DNA of 64,000 nucleotides from Streptomyces sp. T12 (GTDB lineage Bacteria; Actinomycetota; Actinomycetes; Streptomycetales; Streptomycetaceae). Of the stretch, positions 24,499 through 34,905 are shown piece after piece. Within the stretch, counting starts at the first letter, position 1. Each line of letters opens with the position of its first letter. Below the pieces are notes generated by a model that was given only the letters and a program-made list of their open reading frames with translations, had not been told where the DNA came from and did not search any database. The stretch spans positions 62,001 to 126,000 of the forward strand of contig NZ_CP117866.1 in the NCBI RefSeq assembly GCF_028736035.1. Reading direction: 5' to 3'. The translations under genes were made by a program, and so were the position numbers.

Positions 24499-25131
24499 TC
24501 ACCGCGTTGCCTCTCCTGCGACGGCAAGGAACGTGCGGGCGCGCTCCCTGAGGGCGGCGATGCTGCCGCCGTCGGCGGCGTCGCCGACGAGGGGGGAGCC
24601 GACGCCGACCGCGATCGCACCGGCCACGAGGCAGGCGCGGGCGGCGGCCTCGTCGATTCCGCCCACCGGGACGAACGGTGCGTCGGGGAACGGGCCGCGC
24701 AGGGCCTTGAGATAGGCCGCTCCCCCGGCCTGGGCGATCGGGAAGACCTTCAGCGCGGCCACGCCCAGGGCGCGGGCGGCGATGACCTCGGTCGGGGTCA
24801 GCACGCCGGCGAGGACCGGCATGCCCAGCTCCTGTGCCGCGCCGACGCCGTCACCCAGCCCCGGGGTGACCGCGAAGTCGGCTCCGGCGCGGTGCGCGGC
24901 GCGGGCGTCCTCGGCGGTCAGCACGGTGCCGGCACCGAGGGGACGGTCCGGGCCGAGGGCCTGGCGGGCGCGTTCGATGACGCAGAGGGCCTCCGGGGAG
25001 GCGAGTGACACCTCGATCAGTTCGATGCCCTCCTCGGCCAAAGCCAGCACGGTGCGCAGCGCGGCGTCGGGGTCGTCGCCCCGCACGATCGCGACCAGGC
25101 GGTGAGTGGCCAGCGCGGCTGCCAGGTCCAC
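24499..25131 (-). CDS. eda: KDPG/KHG aldolase
   Basis: Class I aldolase of 210 residues, full length for the family. LVAIVRGDD, ELIEVSLASPEAL, LGAGTVLT, FAVTPG and LKVFPIAQAGG are the expected segments; the K in LKVFP is the Schiff-base lysine. It splits KDPG to pyruvate and glyceraldehyde 3-phosphate. GTG at 25131 follows AGGAGC by seven bases. It is first of a two-gene operon with the kinase 91 bases downstream. A LacI-type palindrome lies about 200 bases upstream, though closer to the divergent protease gene. Confidence 0.9.
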   Translation of the reverse strand: MDLAAALATHRLVAIVRGDDPDAALRTVLALAEEGIELIEVSLASPEALCVIERARQALGPDRPLGAGTVLTAEDARAAHRAGADFAVTPGLGDGVGAAQELGMPVLAGVLTPTEVIAARALGVAALKVFPIAQAGGAAYLKALRGPFPDAPFVPVGGIDEAAARACLVAGAIAVGVGSPLVGDAADGGSIAALRERARTFLAVAGEATR

Positions 25132-25329
25132 GGACGGTGCTCCTTCTGTGCGGGGGTGGACGAGGTCGAAGACGCGGCCCTCCGTCCGCCGGGCCGAGCA
25201 ACTCGAGCAGAACGTCGTGGCGTTGGAGAACCTCTCCACTTTATCGACGAGGAGTCGCCCGAGATATTCAGCCGGTGGATTGGTATGGACCTGATACGTC
25301 GCCATGGCTAAGCTCTGCCCGACCCTGAA

Positions 25330-25343
25330 TGAGAGCGCTCTCA
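25330..25343. promoter_or_regulatory. Perfect LacI/GalR-type operator palindrome
   Basis: TGAGAGCGCTCTCA is a perfect 14-bp palindrome with the central CG typical of LacI/GalR operators in Streptomyces. It sits in the divergent region between eda (start 25131) and the protease (start 25394), 50 bases before the protease. It could control the aldolase/kinase operon, the protease or both. No LacI gene is in the window. Confidence 0.65.
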
Positions 25344-25393
25344 GATTGCGGTTGTTCCACCCCACCTTACGGGAACGACGAAGGGCAACTCCC

Positions 25394-26554
25394 TTGAGAC
25401 GCATCAGACTCAAGTACACCGGACTCGCCGTGCTGCTCGTCCTCGGCAGCTGGACCGCAGGCGGAACCACCTCGGCCGCAGCGACCGACTCCCCCACGGT
25501 GACCGATACCGAACCCGCCTCCCCCGGACTGCTGCAGGCGATGCAGCGAGACCTCGGCCTGTCCGAACAGCGGGCCAAGGCGCGGCTGGCGGCAGAGCGC
25601 ACCGCCATGGGCCTCACACCGAAGGCACGCAAGGCAGCCGGATCCGCCTACGGCGGCTCGTGGTTCGACGCGGAGAGCGAGCGGCTCACCGTGGCCGTCA
25701 CGTCGGACGCCGCGCCCGCGACCGTCCGGGAGATCCGGTCCGCCGGCGCGACCGTGCGCACCGTCGCGCACAGTGCCCGCGAACTCGACGCGGCCAAAGC
25801 GCGCATCGACCGCCTCCCCGCACCAGCGGGCGTGAGCAGTTGGCACGTCGACCCGGCGGCCAACGCGGTCGTCGTGAACGTCGTCCGCGACAGGCGGGCC
25901 GACAACGATGTCCGGCGATTCGCCTCCCGCGCCCTGGCGACCGGACCCGTCACGGTCGAGACGGTCTCCGCCGCCCCGCGCACCTTCGCGGCGGGAACGG
26001 TCGGCGGCGACCCCTACTACACGGGCAACGTCCGCTGCTCCATAGGTTTCTCGGTGCACGGCGGCTTCATCACCGCAGGGCACTGCGGCGGCCAGGGGGC
26101 CGGTGTCAGGGGCTGGGACGGCAGCTACGTCGGAACGTTCCAGGGCTCCTCGTTCCCGGACAACGACTACGCCTGGGTGAGCGTCGGCGGCGGCTGGTGG
26201 ACCGTGCCGGTGGTCCTAGGCTGGGGCACGGTGCCCGACCGCCTCGTACGCGGCTCGGCCGAGGCACCCGTGGGCTCGTCCATATGCCGGTCCGGCTCCA
26301 CGACGCACTGGCACTGCGGCACCGTGCTGGCCAGGAACGAGACCGTCAACTACAGCCAGGGCGCGGTGCACCAGATGACGAAGACCAGCGTCTGCGCCGA
26401 ACCCGGCGACTCCGGAGGCTCCTTCATCAGCGGTGACCAGGCCCAAGGGGTCACCTCAGGAGGCTGGGGCAACTGCTCCGGCGGCGGGGAGACCTGGTTC
26501 CAGCCCGTCAACGAGATCCTCGGCCGCTACGGGTTGACCCTGCACACGGCTTGA
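25394..26554 (+). CDS. Secreted S1 serine protease, streptogrisin type
   Basis: Pre-pro-protease of 386 residues. A Sec signal (about 1-30), then a pro-region of about 160 residues (LLQAMQRDLGLSEQRAKARL, typical alpha-lytic pro-domain), then the chymotrypsin-fold enzyme. The catalytic triad is visible: H230 in TAGHCG, D258 in DNDYAWV and S340 in EPGDSGGS. Cysteine spacing fits the usual disulfides. TTG at 25394 is chosen as start because AAGGGC lies eight bases before it and it directly precedes the Arg/Lys n-region; no nearby ATG fits. It degrades extracellular protein. The upstream palindrome may make it sugar-controlled. Confidence 0.9.
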   Translation: MRRIRLKYTGLAVLLVLGSWTAGGTTSAAATDSPTVTDTEPASPGLLQAMQRDLGLSEQRAKARLAAERTAMGLTPKARKAAGSAYGGSWFDAESERLTVAVTSDAAPATVREIRSAGATVRTVAHSARELDAAKARIDRLPAPAGVSSWHVDPAANAVVVNVVRDRRADNDVRRFASRALATGPVTVETVSAAPRTFAAGTVGGDPYYTGNVRCSIGFSVHGGFITAGHCGGQGAGVRGWDGSYVGTFQGSSFPDNDYAWVSVGGGWWTVPVVLGWGTVPDRLVRGSAEAPVGSSICRSGSTTHWHCGTVLARNETVNYSQGAVHQMTKTSVCAEPGDSGGSFISGDQAQGVTSGGWGNCSGGGETWFQPVNEILGRYGLTLHTA

Positions 26555-26702
26555 TTCAGGGCGGGAGGGGCGGTCCCTGGCGGTGGCCGACCGGATCGCT
26601 CCTCTCGGACCGTACGAGCGCGCGAGCGCCGCCGAGCGACCCATGCCCGTGACGCACGAGCCGCCGCGCGTCCGGCGGTGGCCGTGCGGCAGGATGAGCA
26701 CC

Positions 26703-27038
26703 ATGAGCGTAGTCAAGATCAACGTACTGACCGTCCCCGCCGAGCAGCGCGAGACGCTGGAGAAGCGCTTCGCCTCCCGTGCGCATGCCGTGGAGAGCTC
26801 CGACGGGTTCGAGTGGTTCGAACTGCTGCGGCCGGTCGAAGGCACCGACACCTACCTCGTGTACACGCGCTGGCGTGACGAGGAGTCCTTCCAGGCCTGG
26901 ATGGAGGGCCCCATGAAGACGGCCCACCAGGGCGGCGGCGCGGAAGGCGGCGAACGCCCCAAGCCGGCGGCCAGCGGGTCCACGCTGTGGTCCTTCGAGG
27001 TCGTGCAGCAGGCCGGGCCGAAGGGCGATAGCGAGTAG
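26703..27038 (+). CDS. Antibiotic biosynthesis monooxygenase-fold protein
   Basis: Ferredoxin-like dimeric alpha-beta protein of 111 residues. VVKINVLTVPAEQRETLEKRF, FEWFELLRP and YLVYTRWRDEESFQAWM fit the ABM family, which includes IsdG/HmoA-like haem-degrading enzymes and quinone monooxygenases. The chemistry is not determined by the motif. AGGA at 26691-26694 precedes ATG at 26703; an in-frame ATG at 26694 is less likely. Its C-terminal 25 residues are variable. The gene stands alone, closed by a hairpin. Confidence 0.78.
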   Translation: MSVVKINVLTVPAEQRETLEKRFASRAHAVESSDGFEWFELLRPVEGTDTYLVYTRWRDEESFQAWMEGPMKTAHQGGGAEGGERPKPAASGSTLWSFEVVQQAGPKGDSE

Positions 27039-27053
27039 CGAGTAGCGGTCACC

Positions 27054-27074
27054 GGCGGGGGTGACACCCCCGCC
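27054..27074 (+). terminator. Terminator hairpin
   Basis: GGCGGGGGT at 27054-27062 pairs with ACCCCCGCC at 27066-27074 over a three-base loop, 15 bases after the monooxygenase stop. Confidence 0.65.
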
Positions 27075-27170
27075 GCGCCGTCACCGTTCCCCGGTCGCGC
27101 GCCGGGGCTCAGCGGCTGGTACCCGCTCCCGCGAAGGCGGCTTGTCACAGCCCGATGCCAGAATGCGGGG

Positions 27171-27776
27171 ATGTCGTCCTCGCACAGCCTCCCCGGTTCC
27201 CCTGACGGACGTCTTCGGGCCCGGCTGGTGAAACTGGTCGAAGGCATCGAACCCTGGGATGACCTGGAGCGGACCCACTTGAGCACGGCCGGCGAGTGGC
27301 TGGCCGGCGGCGCACCGGTGTACCGGATCCGGAAGCCTGACGTCCCGAAGACGCACCTCGTGAGCTACTTCGTCGTTCTGGACGACAAGCGCGGGGAACT
27401 GCTGCTCGTCGCGCACCGCAAAGCCGGCCTGTGGCTGCCGCCGGGAGGGCATGTGGAGCAGGATGAGGACCCGTGGGCCGCGGTTGTGCGCGAGTGTCGG
27501 GAAGAGCTGGGTATCCCGGCGGTCGCTTCGGACATCACGGGCGAGCGGCCCCTGTTCCTCACCGTCACCCGGACCCGGGGACAAGGGGAACACACGGACG
27601 TCTCGCTCTGGTACGTCATCAGCGCGGACGCAGGAACCCTCACCTCCTGTGACGAGGAGGAGTTCACGGCGATCCGATGGCTGACTTTCGACCAGGTGCT
27701 CGCGCAGACGCTCGACTCGATGGATCCGCACATGCACCGCTTCACCCGCAAGCTGCTGCAGGCCCGGGCTTCATGA
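27171..27776 (+). CDS. NUDIX hydrolase
   Basis: NUDIX protein of 201 residues. The Nudix box GX5EX7REUXEEXGU is met by GGHVEQDEDPWAAVVRECRE followed by ELGI. It hydrolyses a nucleoside diphosphate linked to another group; the substrate is not predictable. The N-terminal 60 residues form an extra helical part. ATG at 27171 has no clear binding site, but CAGAAT lies seven bases upstream, so a leaderless message is likely. Its last six bases overlap the convergent DUF817-like gene. Confidence 0.88.
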   Translation: MSSSHSLPGSPDGRLRARLVKLVEGIEPWDDLERTHLSTAGEWLAGGAPVYRIRKPDVPKTHLVSYFVVLDDKRGELLLVAHRKAGLWLPPGGHVEQDEDPWAAVVRECREELGIPAVASDITGERPLFLTVTRTRGQGEHTDVSLWYVISADAGTLTSCDEEEFTAIRWLTFDQVLAQTLDSMDPHMHRFTRKLLQARAS

Positions 27777-28589
27777 CCTCGGCGGTGTGCCGGTGCTCGC
27801 GGGCTTGTGGTGGTGCGCTCGGGCGACCATGGCCGCCAGGACGAAGGTGACGCTGATCAGCAAGGACCAGGCGCCGAACTTCTCCACTCCCACGGGCTGC
27901 CAGCCGTCGAGTTGGTACGGGTAGCGCCAGGCGCCCAGGTAGGTGGCGAGGTTCTCCGCGACCCAGAGGAAGAAGCCGATCAGGACGAACGAGAGCGCGA
28001 GGGGCATCCGTCGGCGTGCGCCGCGCACCGTGTAGCGCACCGAGGTGCCCGCGGTGACGGCCAGGAGCAGTGCGGCCAGGAGCCAGCGGGCGTCGGGAAG
28101 CCAGTGGTGGCTGAAGAAGTTGACGTAGATGGCCGCGGCGACCACGGCCGTCGAACGCGGGCGGTATCGGACCAGCTCCAGGTCGAACAGGCGCCAGGCG
28201 CGGCAGACGTAGCTGCCGACAGCGGCGTAGAGGAACCCTCCGTACAGCGGCACGCCCGCGAACTTCAGTACGGCCGGTTCCGGATAGCTCCACGAGCCGA
28301 GGGACACCTTCACGATCTCGAAGGCCAGGCCGATGACGTGGCAGACGGCGATGACGGCGACGTCCCGCCCGTTCTCCCAGCCGCGCAGCCAGAACAGCAG
28401 CGTCAGCAGCACCCCGTAGGCGACGAGCAGGTCGTAGCGGGCCACGGGCAGGCCGGGCAGCAGGGTGGATGCCGCCACGCCGGACATCAGCGCGATGGCG
28501 AAGGCGCAGGACCGCGTCTGTATCAGCGCGAAGTCGAGCAGCTGGCGCAACGATGCCGCCAGGGGACCTGTGATGCTTGTGGTGACCAT
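27771..28589 (-). CDS. DUF817-family integral membrane protein
   Basis: Membrane protein of 272 residues with about eight transmembrane segments (for example VAASTLLPGLPVARYDLLVA and MPLALSFVLIGFFLWVAENL). Segments RYDLLVAYGVLLTLLFWLRGWE, GSWSYPEP, VPLYGGFLYAAVGSYVCRAWR and FFSHHWLPD are characteristic of DUF817, whose function is unknown. The start at 28589 (MVTTSITG) is the best supported; the frame extends further without a signal. Confidence 0.72.
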   Translation of the reverse strand: MVTTSITGPLAASLRQLLDFALIQTRSCAFAIALMSGVAASTLLPGLPVARYDLLVAYGVLLTLLFWLRGWENGRDVAVIAVCHVIGLAFEIVKVSLGSWSYPEPAVLKFAGVPLYGGFLYAAVGSYVCRAWRLFDLELVRYRPRSTAVVAAAIYVNFFSHHWLPDARWLLAALLLAVTAGTSVRYTVRGARRRMPLALSFVLIGFFLWVAENLATYLGAWRYPYQLDGWQPVGVEKFGAWSLLISVTFVLAAMVARAHHHKPASTGTPPRS

Positions 28590-28680
28590 GATCCCGAAGA
28601 CGAACCTGCGGCTTCCTCGGTTGCCCCCGGTCTCGGCACTGGCTGTGCCGGGGCCGGGCCGCCCCACCGCTTTGCGCCGG

Positions 28681-29130
28681 TCAGTACCAGTTCGTGTTCG
28701 CCAGGACGTGACCGTCGCATGCCAGCAGGGCGCGCGAGACACGGCCGTTGAGGTTGTTGCCGATCTTCGAGTAGGCGTAGTTGATACCCGAGTCGACGGT
28801 CTCGGAGACCCAGCCGTCGGCGCGCCCCGCCCCGGAGTTCGAGCGCTCCAGTACGGCGGCGCAGTTGGCGCGGGAGTTCTCGATACGGGCGAAGGATCCG
28901 CACTTGTCGGAGTAGAAGTACTTCAGCGCCATCCCTTCGGCCGTCTTGGTCGGGCCGACCTGGCGGAAGGTCCCGGAACAACTGGAGACGGTGGGGTACT
29001 GGCCTTCGTACGCGTAGGCCCCGTAGTTGCCGCCCGCATACGGCGCGGCCTCGGCAGCGAACGGTGTGAGCGCCATCATCACGGCGGCGCCTCCTGTGAC
29101 CAGCAGGGTCGGGAGCGATCGGCGGCGCAT
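28681..29130 (-). CDS. Secreted protein of unknown function
   Basis: Exported protein of 149 residues with a Sec signal (MRRRSLPTLLVTGGAAVMMA, then cleavage near AEA). The mature part has four cysteines (SSCSGTFRQVG, SDKCGSFAR, RANCAAVLER, LLACDGHV), so probably two disulfides. AGAGGGC precedes the ATG. No catalytic motif is seen. It is divergent from the SH3-like secreted protein; a palindrome lies between them. Confidence 0.65.
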   Translation of the reverse strand: MRRRSLPTLLVTGGAAVMMALTPFAAEAAPYAGGNYGAYAYEGQYPTVSSCSGTFRQVGPTKTAEGMALKYFYSDKCGSFARIENSRANCAAVLERSNSGAGRADGWVSETVDSGINYAYSKIGNNLNGRVSRALLACDGHVLANTNWY

Positions 29131-29246
29131 GCGAGCCCTCTTTTCGTGGGTCGGTGGGGTCCTGGTCGTAGCGGCGCCGCCGGCCGTATTACAGCCTCGC
29201 GCCGCTCGTCGTCAGGACAGTAGGCCGCCGCACCGCAGGGGCGGTA

Positions 29247-29262
29247 CCTGAGAAGTCTCAGG
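29247..29262. promoter_or_regulatory. Palindrome between divergent secreted-protein genes
   Basis: CCTGAGA at 29247-29253 and TCTCAGG at 29256-29262 form a perfect inverted repeat with a two-base centre. It lies 117 bases from one start and 93 from the other, a plausible operator shared by both genes. Confidence 0.45.
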
Positions 29263-29354
29263 GTCCTCGCGACCTCACGTTTCCCTAGGGTTCTCAGCAC
29301 CGGCCAGGTGCCGGGCAAGTCGAAAGTCACCCGTCGGAACAGGGGGAACCCGTC

Positions 29355-29729
29355 ATGTCCACCCGTACCTTCGCCCGGGCCGCACTCGTCGGTGCCGGTG
29401 CGCTCGCCCTGCTCGGGCCGCTCACCGCGGCGACCGCGGTCGCGGCCTCCGACGCGGACGGGGGCGGGGCCCGCATCATGGCCGCGCCGTACGCCGTCGT
29501 GCCGTACGAGACGGTCAACGTCCGCTCCGGACCGGCGCGTTCGTACGACAAGGTCGGCAGCGTCGCGGCGAACCAGCCGCGTGGCGCGTACTGCTGGGTG
29601 CACGGCGAGACCATCAGCGACAACGGCTACACCAACAACGTGTGGGTCAAGCTCGTCGAGGGTTACGTGAGCGCCGTCTACCTCAAGGGCAACGAGTACG
29701 GCGATCTGCCCGCCTCCGCGACCTGCTGA
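29355..29729 (+). CDS. Secreted SH3-like domain protein
   Basis: Exported protein of 124 residues with a Sec signal (1-31). The mature part has one bacterial SH3 domain, recognised from VNVRSGPARSYDKVGSV, AYCWVHGETI and NNVWVKLVEGYVSAVYLKG. Such domains usually bind cell wall. Two cysteines (AYCW and the C-terminal ATC) may pair. Purine-rich CAGGGGGAAC precedes ATG at 29355. No enzyme domain is attached. Confidence 0.82.
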   Translation: MSTRTFARAALVGAGALALLGPLTAATAVAASDADGGGARIMAAPYAVVPYETVNVRSGPARSYDKVGSVAANQPRGAYCWVHGETISDNGYTNNVWVKLVEGYVSAVYLKGNEYGDLPASATC

Positions 29730-29823
29730 ACCGCCTTCGATCCCGGCGACAGGAGAGGGGAGAGGGCGCGCCGTCGCCGAAAATCCGTTGCGGCTGCGCT
29801 CCCCTCCCTCGGACCCTGAGCCC

Positions 29824-30750
29824 ATGTCCTACATCCTTCGTCCCGCCTGCCTCACCGACGCGGCCGCCGTCACCGAACTGCTCAACGAGGTCGACCTCAT
29901 CGAGATCGGCCGGCCCGAGACCGACCTGCACGCCGTCGAGGCCGATCTGAAGCGGACCGACGTCGCTCTGGAGCGCGACTCCTGGCTGGTCTTCCTCGGC
30001 GACCGGCTGGTGGCGTACGGCCTGCTGTGGGACGAGTCGGGGGGCGAGCGCGTCGACGTCGACCACTACGTGCTGCCCGACCACCAGCGGGCCGGGGAGC
30101 TGATTCTGGACGCGATGGAGGCCCGGGCCCTGGACAAGGCCCGCGAGAACGGTGCGGCCAGGGCGGTGGTGCATCTGCACCTCAACACGGAGCCCACGCT
30201 CGACACGGGGCTGATCGAGGCGCGGGGCTGGTACCCCGTACGGCGCTATCACGTGCTGCAACGGCCGCTGGATGCGGCCGTGGACGTCGTGCCGGAGATG
30301 CCGTCCGGCGTACGGCTGCGGTCGTGCGCCGACGAAGCGGACCGTGCGCGCGTCCATGCGCTGTACCAGGCGAGCTTCGCCGAGCACTTCGACTTCCAGC
30401 CGCGCACCTACGACCAGTGGCTGGGAGACGTCGACGCCGACGTGCTCGACTGGTCCTTGGTGTGGATCGTCGGTACCGAGGAGCTGGGGGACGCCGGGTT
30501 CCTGCTCGCCCGCGACGACCGGGAGGCGATGGGCTGGATCCGGAGCATCGGCGTGGCGCGAGAGGCCCGCGGTCTGGGTCTCGGCGGCCTACTGCTGCGG
30601 CAGGCGTTCGCCGCGTTCGCCGCGCGCGGGCGGGAGACGGTGGGGCTCGGCGTGGACACCGCCAACGCCACGGGGGCTCCCGCTCTGTACGCCCGGCACG
30701 GGATGGCCGTCCACTACGCCGTCGACACCTGGGAGGCGGTCCTGAAGTGA
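29824..30750 (+). CDS. Tandem GNAT acetyltransferase
   Basis: Protein of 308 residues with two GNAT folds, about 1-145 and 155-308, as in mycothiol synthase-like proteins. The C-terminal domain has the acetyl-CoA loop in IRSIGVAREARGLGLGGLLL and the ending NATGAPALYARHGMAVHY. The N-terminal domain is degenerate at its CoA loop. Substrate unknown. ATG at 29824 is chosen from the conserved beginning MSYILRPACLTDAAAV. It is closed by a strong hairpin. Confidence 0.82.
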   Translation: MSYILRPACLTDAAAVTELLNEVDLIEIGRPETDLHAVEADLKRTDVALERDSWLVFLGDRLVAYGLLWDESGGERVDVDHYVLPDHQRAGELILDAMEARALDKARENGAARAVVHLHLNTEPTLDTGLIEARGWYPVRRYHVLQRPLDAAVDVVPEMPSGVRLRSCADEADRARVHALYQASFAEHFDFQPRTYDQWLGDVDADVLDWSLVWIVGTEELGDAGFLLARDDREAMGWIRSIGVAREARGLGLGGLLLRQAFAAFAARGRETVGLGVDTANATGAPALYARHGMAVHYAVDTWEAVLK

Positions 30751-30802
30751 CCGGGAGGCCACGGCGCCAGCAGGCCTGTGCCCGCGGCGTCAGTGGCACA
30801 CG

Positions 30803-30827
30803 GGCCCCGGTGCGCAACACCGGGGCC
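30803..30827. terminator. Bidirectional terminator hairpin
   Basis: GGCCCCGGTG at 30803-30812 pairs with CACCGGGGCC at 30818-30827 over a five-base loop, between convergent genes ending at 30750 and 30844. Confidence 0.75.
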
Positions 30828-30843
30828 GGCTGGGACCGGTCGG

Positions 30844-33057
<2,214 letters not shown>

Positions 33058-33088
33058 ACCGGAGACCCGGCGAACGGCGAGCGACCGC

Positions 33089-33243
33089 CTACGGCAGCGC
33101 ATGGCGCAGGACGCGCCGCGCCCCCACATCGGGGTGTACTGCCGCCACAGCGGCCCGGTGACGTACGGCAGTCCGTGCCGGGCGCAGATCTCCCGCACCC
33201 CGGGGGCGCCTCGGCGTAGCGGTTGCCGGGCAGGTCCGGGATG
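33089..33243 (-). pseudogene. Fatty-acid desaturase C-terminal remnant with frameshifts
   Basis: On the minus strand three frames in turn give PDLPGNRYAEAP, then VREICARHGLPYVTGPLWRQ, then ARRVLRHALP and TAG at 33091-33089. Together these are the last 50 or so residues of an acyl-lipid/acyl-CoA desaturase. Two frameshifts and loss of all upstream sequence, including the histidine boxes, show it is dead. It is not a fragment of the intact desaturase at 35933, whose end is different. Confidence 0.75.
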
Positions 33244-33355
33244 CGTCAGCCGCCCCAGTGGGCGGGCGGTCGGACAGCGTGCAGGGCGGCGGCGATCGCC
33301 ATGAGATCCATGCACGACACCCCTGCTGTCGCCCGGCCCGGCCGCACGTCGGTCG

Positions 33356-34036
33356 TCAGTCGGGCCGTTGGGTGCGGTTTTCGTGAGCGAGGCCGTCCGG
33401 GCGGGCGGCCGTGCGTGGGCCGAGGGGAAGCACCAGAGCCCGCAGCACCACAGGCGCCGACGGCCGCAGGACCATGGGATCCGGCGGCCGACGGATCGCG
33501 CCGATGTCCTGCCACCCCCACGACTGGAAGGTGTCCCAGGCCGGAGCGTCGGCTTGGTCGACCAGCGTCGCCCCGAGGGAGGCGTGGTGGTCGGCGAGCA
33601 GTCGTTCCTGGAGCCTGCGGGCGAGGCCGTGGTCGTCCGTGTGGGGATGCACCACGATCTCGGTGATCGCGAAGACGTGGCCGGACGCGGTGAGCTGTTC
33701 GACGCTGTGTGGAAGGGTCCCGTCGAACCCGTTCCACCACGTCCCCTCGCGCGGTACGGGGAACCCGTAGGCGCACCCGGCGAAGGCACTGTCCTCCGCG
33801 ATCAGCAGGGCGAATCCTGCCCGCCGGATGTTACCGGTGAGCCGCCGCAGAAACGCCTCCCGGCCTCGGTACCCCTGGCCTGCCTGTGCACGGGAGGACT
33901 CCACGTACAGATCGGCCAGGTCCTCCCGCAGGGTCTCGGCCTGCCAGCGGTTCAGCCGGCGCAGGCGGAACGCGTGGGCGGGAGTCGGTGTGCTTCCCTC
34001 AACCCCTGGCGGCTCCCGGCGGAGCGGGGCCGTCAC
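33356..34036 (-). CDS. GNAT-family acetyltransferase
   Basis: Protein of 226 residues. The acetyl-CoA site segment is weak but present (ITEIVVHPHTDDHGLARRLQERLL), followed by ATLVDQADAPAWDTFQSWGWQDIG, typical of the GNAT end. The substrate is unknown. GTG at 34036 overlaps the stop of the STAS gene (GTGA), so the two are translationally coupled. The C-terminal 35 residues are Pro/Arg-rich. Confidence 0.72.
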   Translation of the reverse strand: MTAPLRREPPGVEGSTPTPAHAFRLRRLNRWQAETLREDLADLYVESSRAQAGQGYRGREAFLRRLTGNIRRAGFALLIAEDSAFAGCAYGFPVPREGTWWNGFDGTLPHSVEQLTASGHVFAITEIVVHPHTDDHGLARRLQERLLADHHASLGATLVDQADAPAWDTFQSWGWQDIGAIRRPPDPMVLRPSAPVVLRALVLPLGPRTAARPDGLAHENRTQRPD

Positions 34037-34404
34037 GGCGCACCGCCCGCGGCAGCGGGAACGCGAGGTGATGGCGGTCGAACGGCGTGGAGCTCGTGGA
34101 ACAGGAAGCCGCACCCGGTGATCTCGATGATGCGGGCCATGGCCGGCGGCGGACAGTGCAGGTGGAGGGTCATTCCGGCCTCGGTGGCGAGACGGGATGC
34201 CGTGATGAAGGCGTTGAGTCCGCTGGCGTCGCAGAAGGTGACCGCCGTGAGATCGACGTCGGCGGTGAGGATGCCGTCGCGCATGCATGCGGCCAGTGCG
34301 GCGCGCACGAGCGGGGCGGTGGCGAGGTCGATCTCTCCTGCGAGGGTGATCAGCGCGCGCGTGGTGTGGTCGTGCCGGTGGACGTTCAGTTGTGGAAGGG
34401 GCAT
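34033..34404 (-). CDS. STAS-domain anti-sigma factor antagonist
   Basis: STAS protein of 123 residues: LITLAGEIDLATAPLVRAAL, then DVDLTAVTFCDASGLNAFITA. The phosphorylatable serine lies in DASG. GAGGAGCC precedes ATG at 34404. It is coupled to an acetyltransferase rather than to a kinase or phosphatase, which is unusual. It may signal through the kinases at 16-20 kb, but no partner is adjacent. Confidence 0.85.
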   Translation of the reverse strand: MPLPQLNVHRHDHTTRALITLAGEIDLATAPLVRAALAACMRDGILTADVDLTAVTFCDASGLNAFITASRLATEAGMTLHLHCPPPAMARIIEITGCGFLFHELHAVRPPSPRVPAAAGGAP

Positions 34405-34633
34405 GGCTCCTCGGTTCGACATACGAAGTACCCGTCGCAGAGTGCCGCGTGGCGGGGCCGGGTCCGGCCCTCGCGACATGCCGCCGATTCGGGAGGGGAG
34501 GTACGCGGTGACGTGTGGACGGACGGTCCGGGCTTTGTGCCTTCCCCAGGCTCGGGGACCACAGGACACGTTGAAGACCCCGGCCTGTCATGTGCGGTGC
34601 TGCGGCCGGGGTCCCGGGCTGCGGGCGGTGCTG

Positions 34634-34897
34634 TCAGTGCGGGCGGCGCTGTCGGTTCGGCGGGCTCGGTCGGTCGGGCCCGTCGTCACGATGGTCGCGG
34701 CGGCCCGCGGTGCCGCTCGCTCTCGCCCGGCCGTGGCTCTTCCGCGGAGCCGACGGGGCCGGGCCCGGGACAGGCATCCCGTAGCGGCCGTAGTGGAAGG
34801 CGGCGACGCGGTCACTGTGCTGCGAGTTGAGCAGGTGGATGAGAAGCACCCCGAAGGCGATCATCGCAAGGACCACGATCACGGTCAGGAACGTCAT
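34634..34897 (-). CDS. Small single-helix membrane protein
   Basis: Protein of 87 residues: MTFLTVIVVLAMIAFGVLLI is one transmembrane helix, followed by a basic Pro/Arg-rich cytoplasmic tail. GGGGAGGTGAGG precedes ATG at 34897, and the upstream DUF5994 stop lies inside that site, so the two genes are co-translated. Function unknown. Confidence 0.5.
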   Translation of the reverse strand: MTFLTVIVVLAMIAFGVLLIHLLNSQHSDRVAAFHYGRYGMPVPGPAPSAPRKSHGRARASGTAGRRDHRDDGPDRPSPPNRQRRPH

Positions 34898-34905
34898 CAC
34901 GGTCC

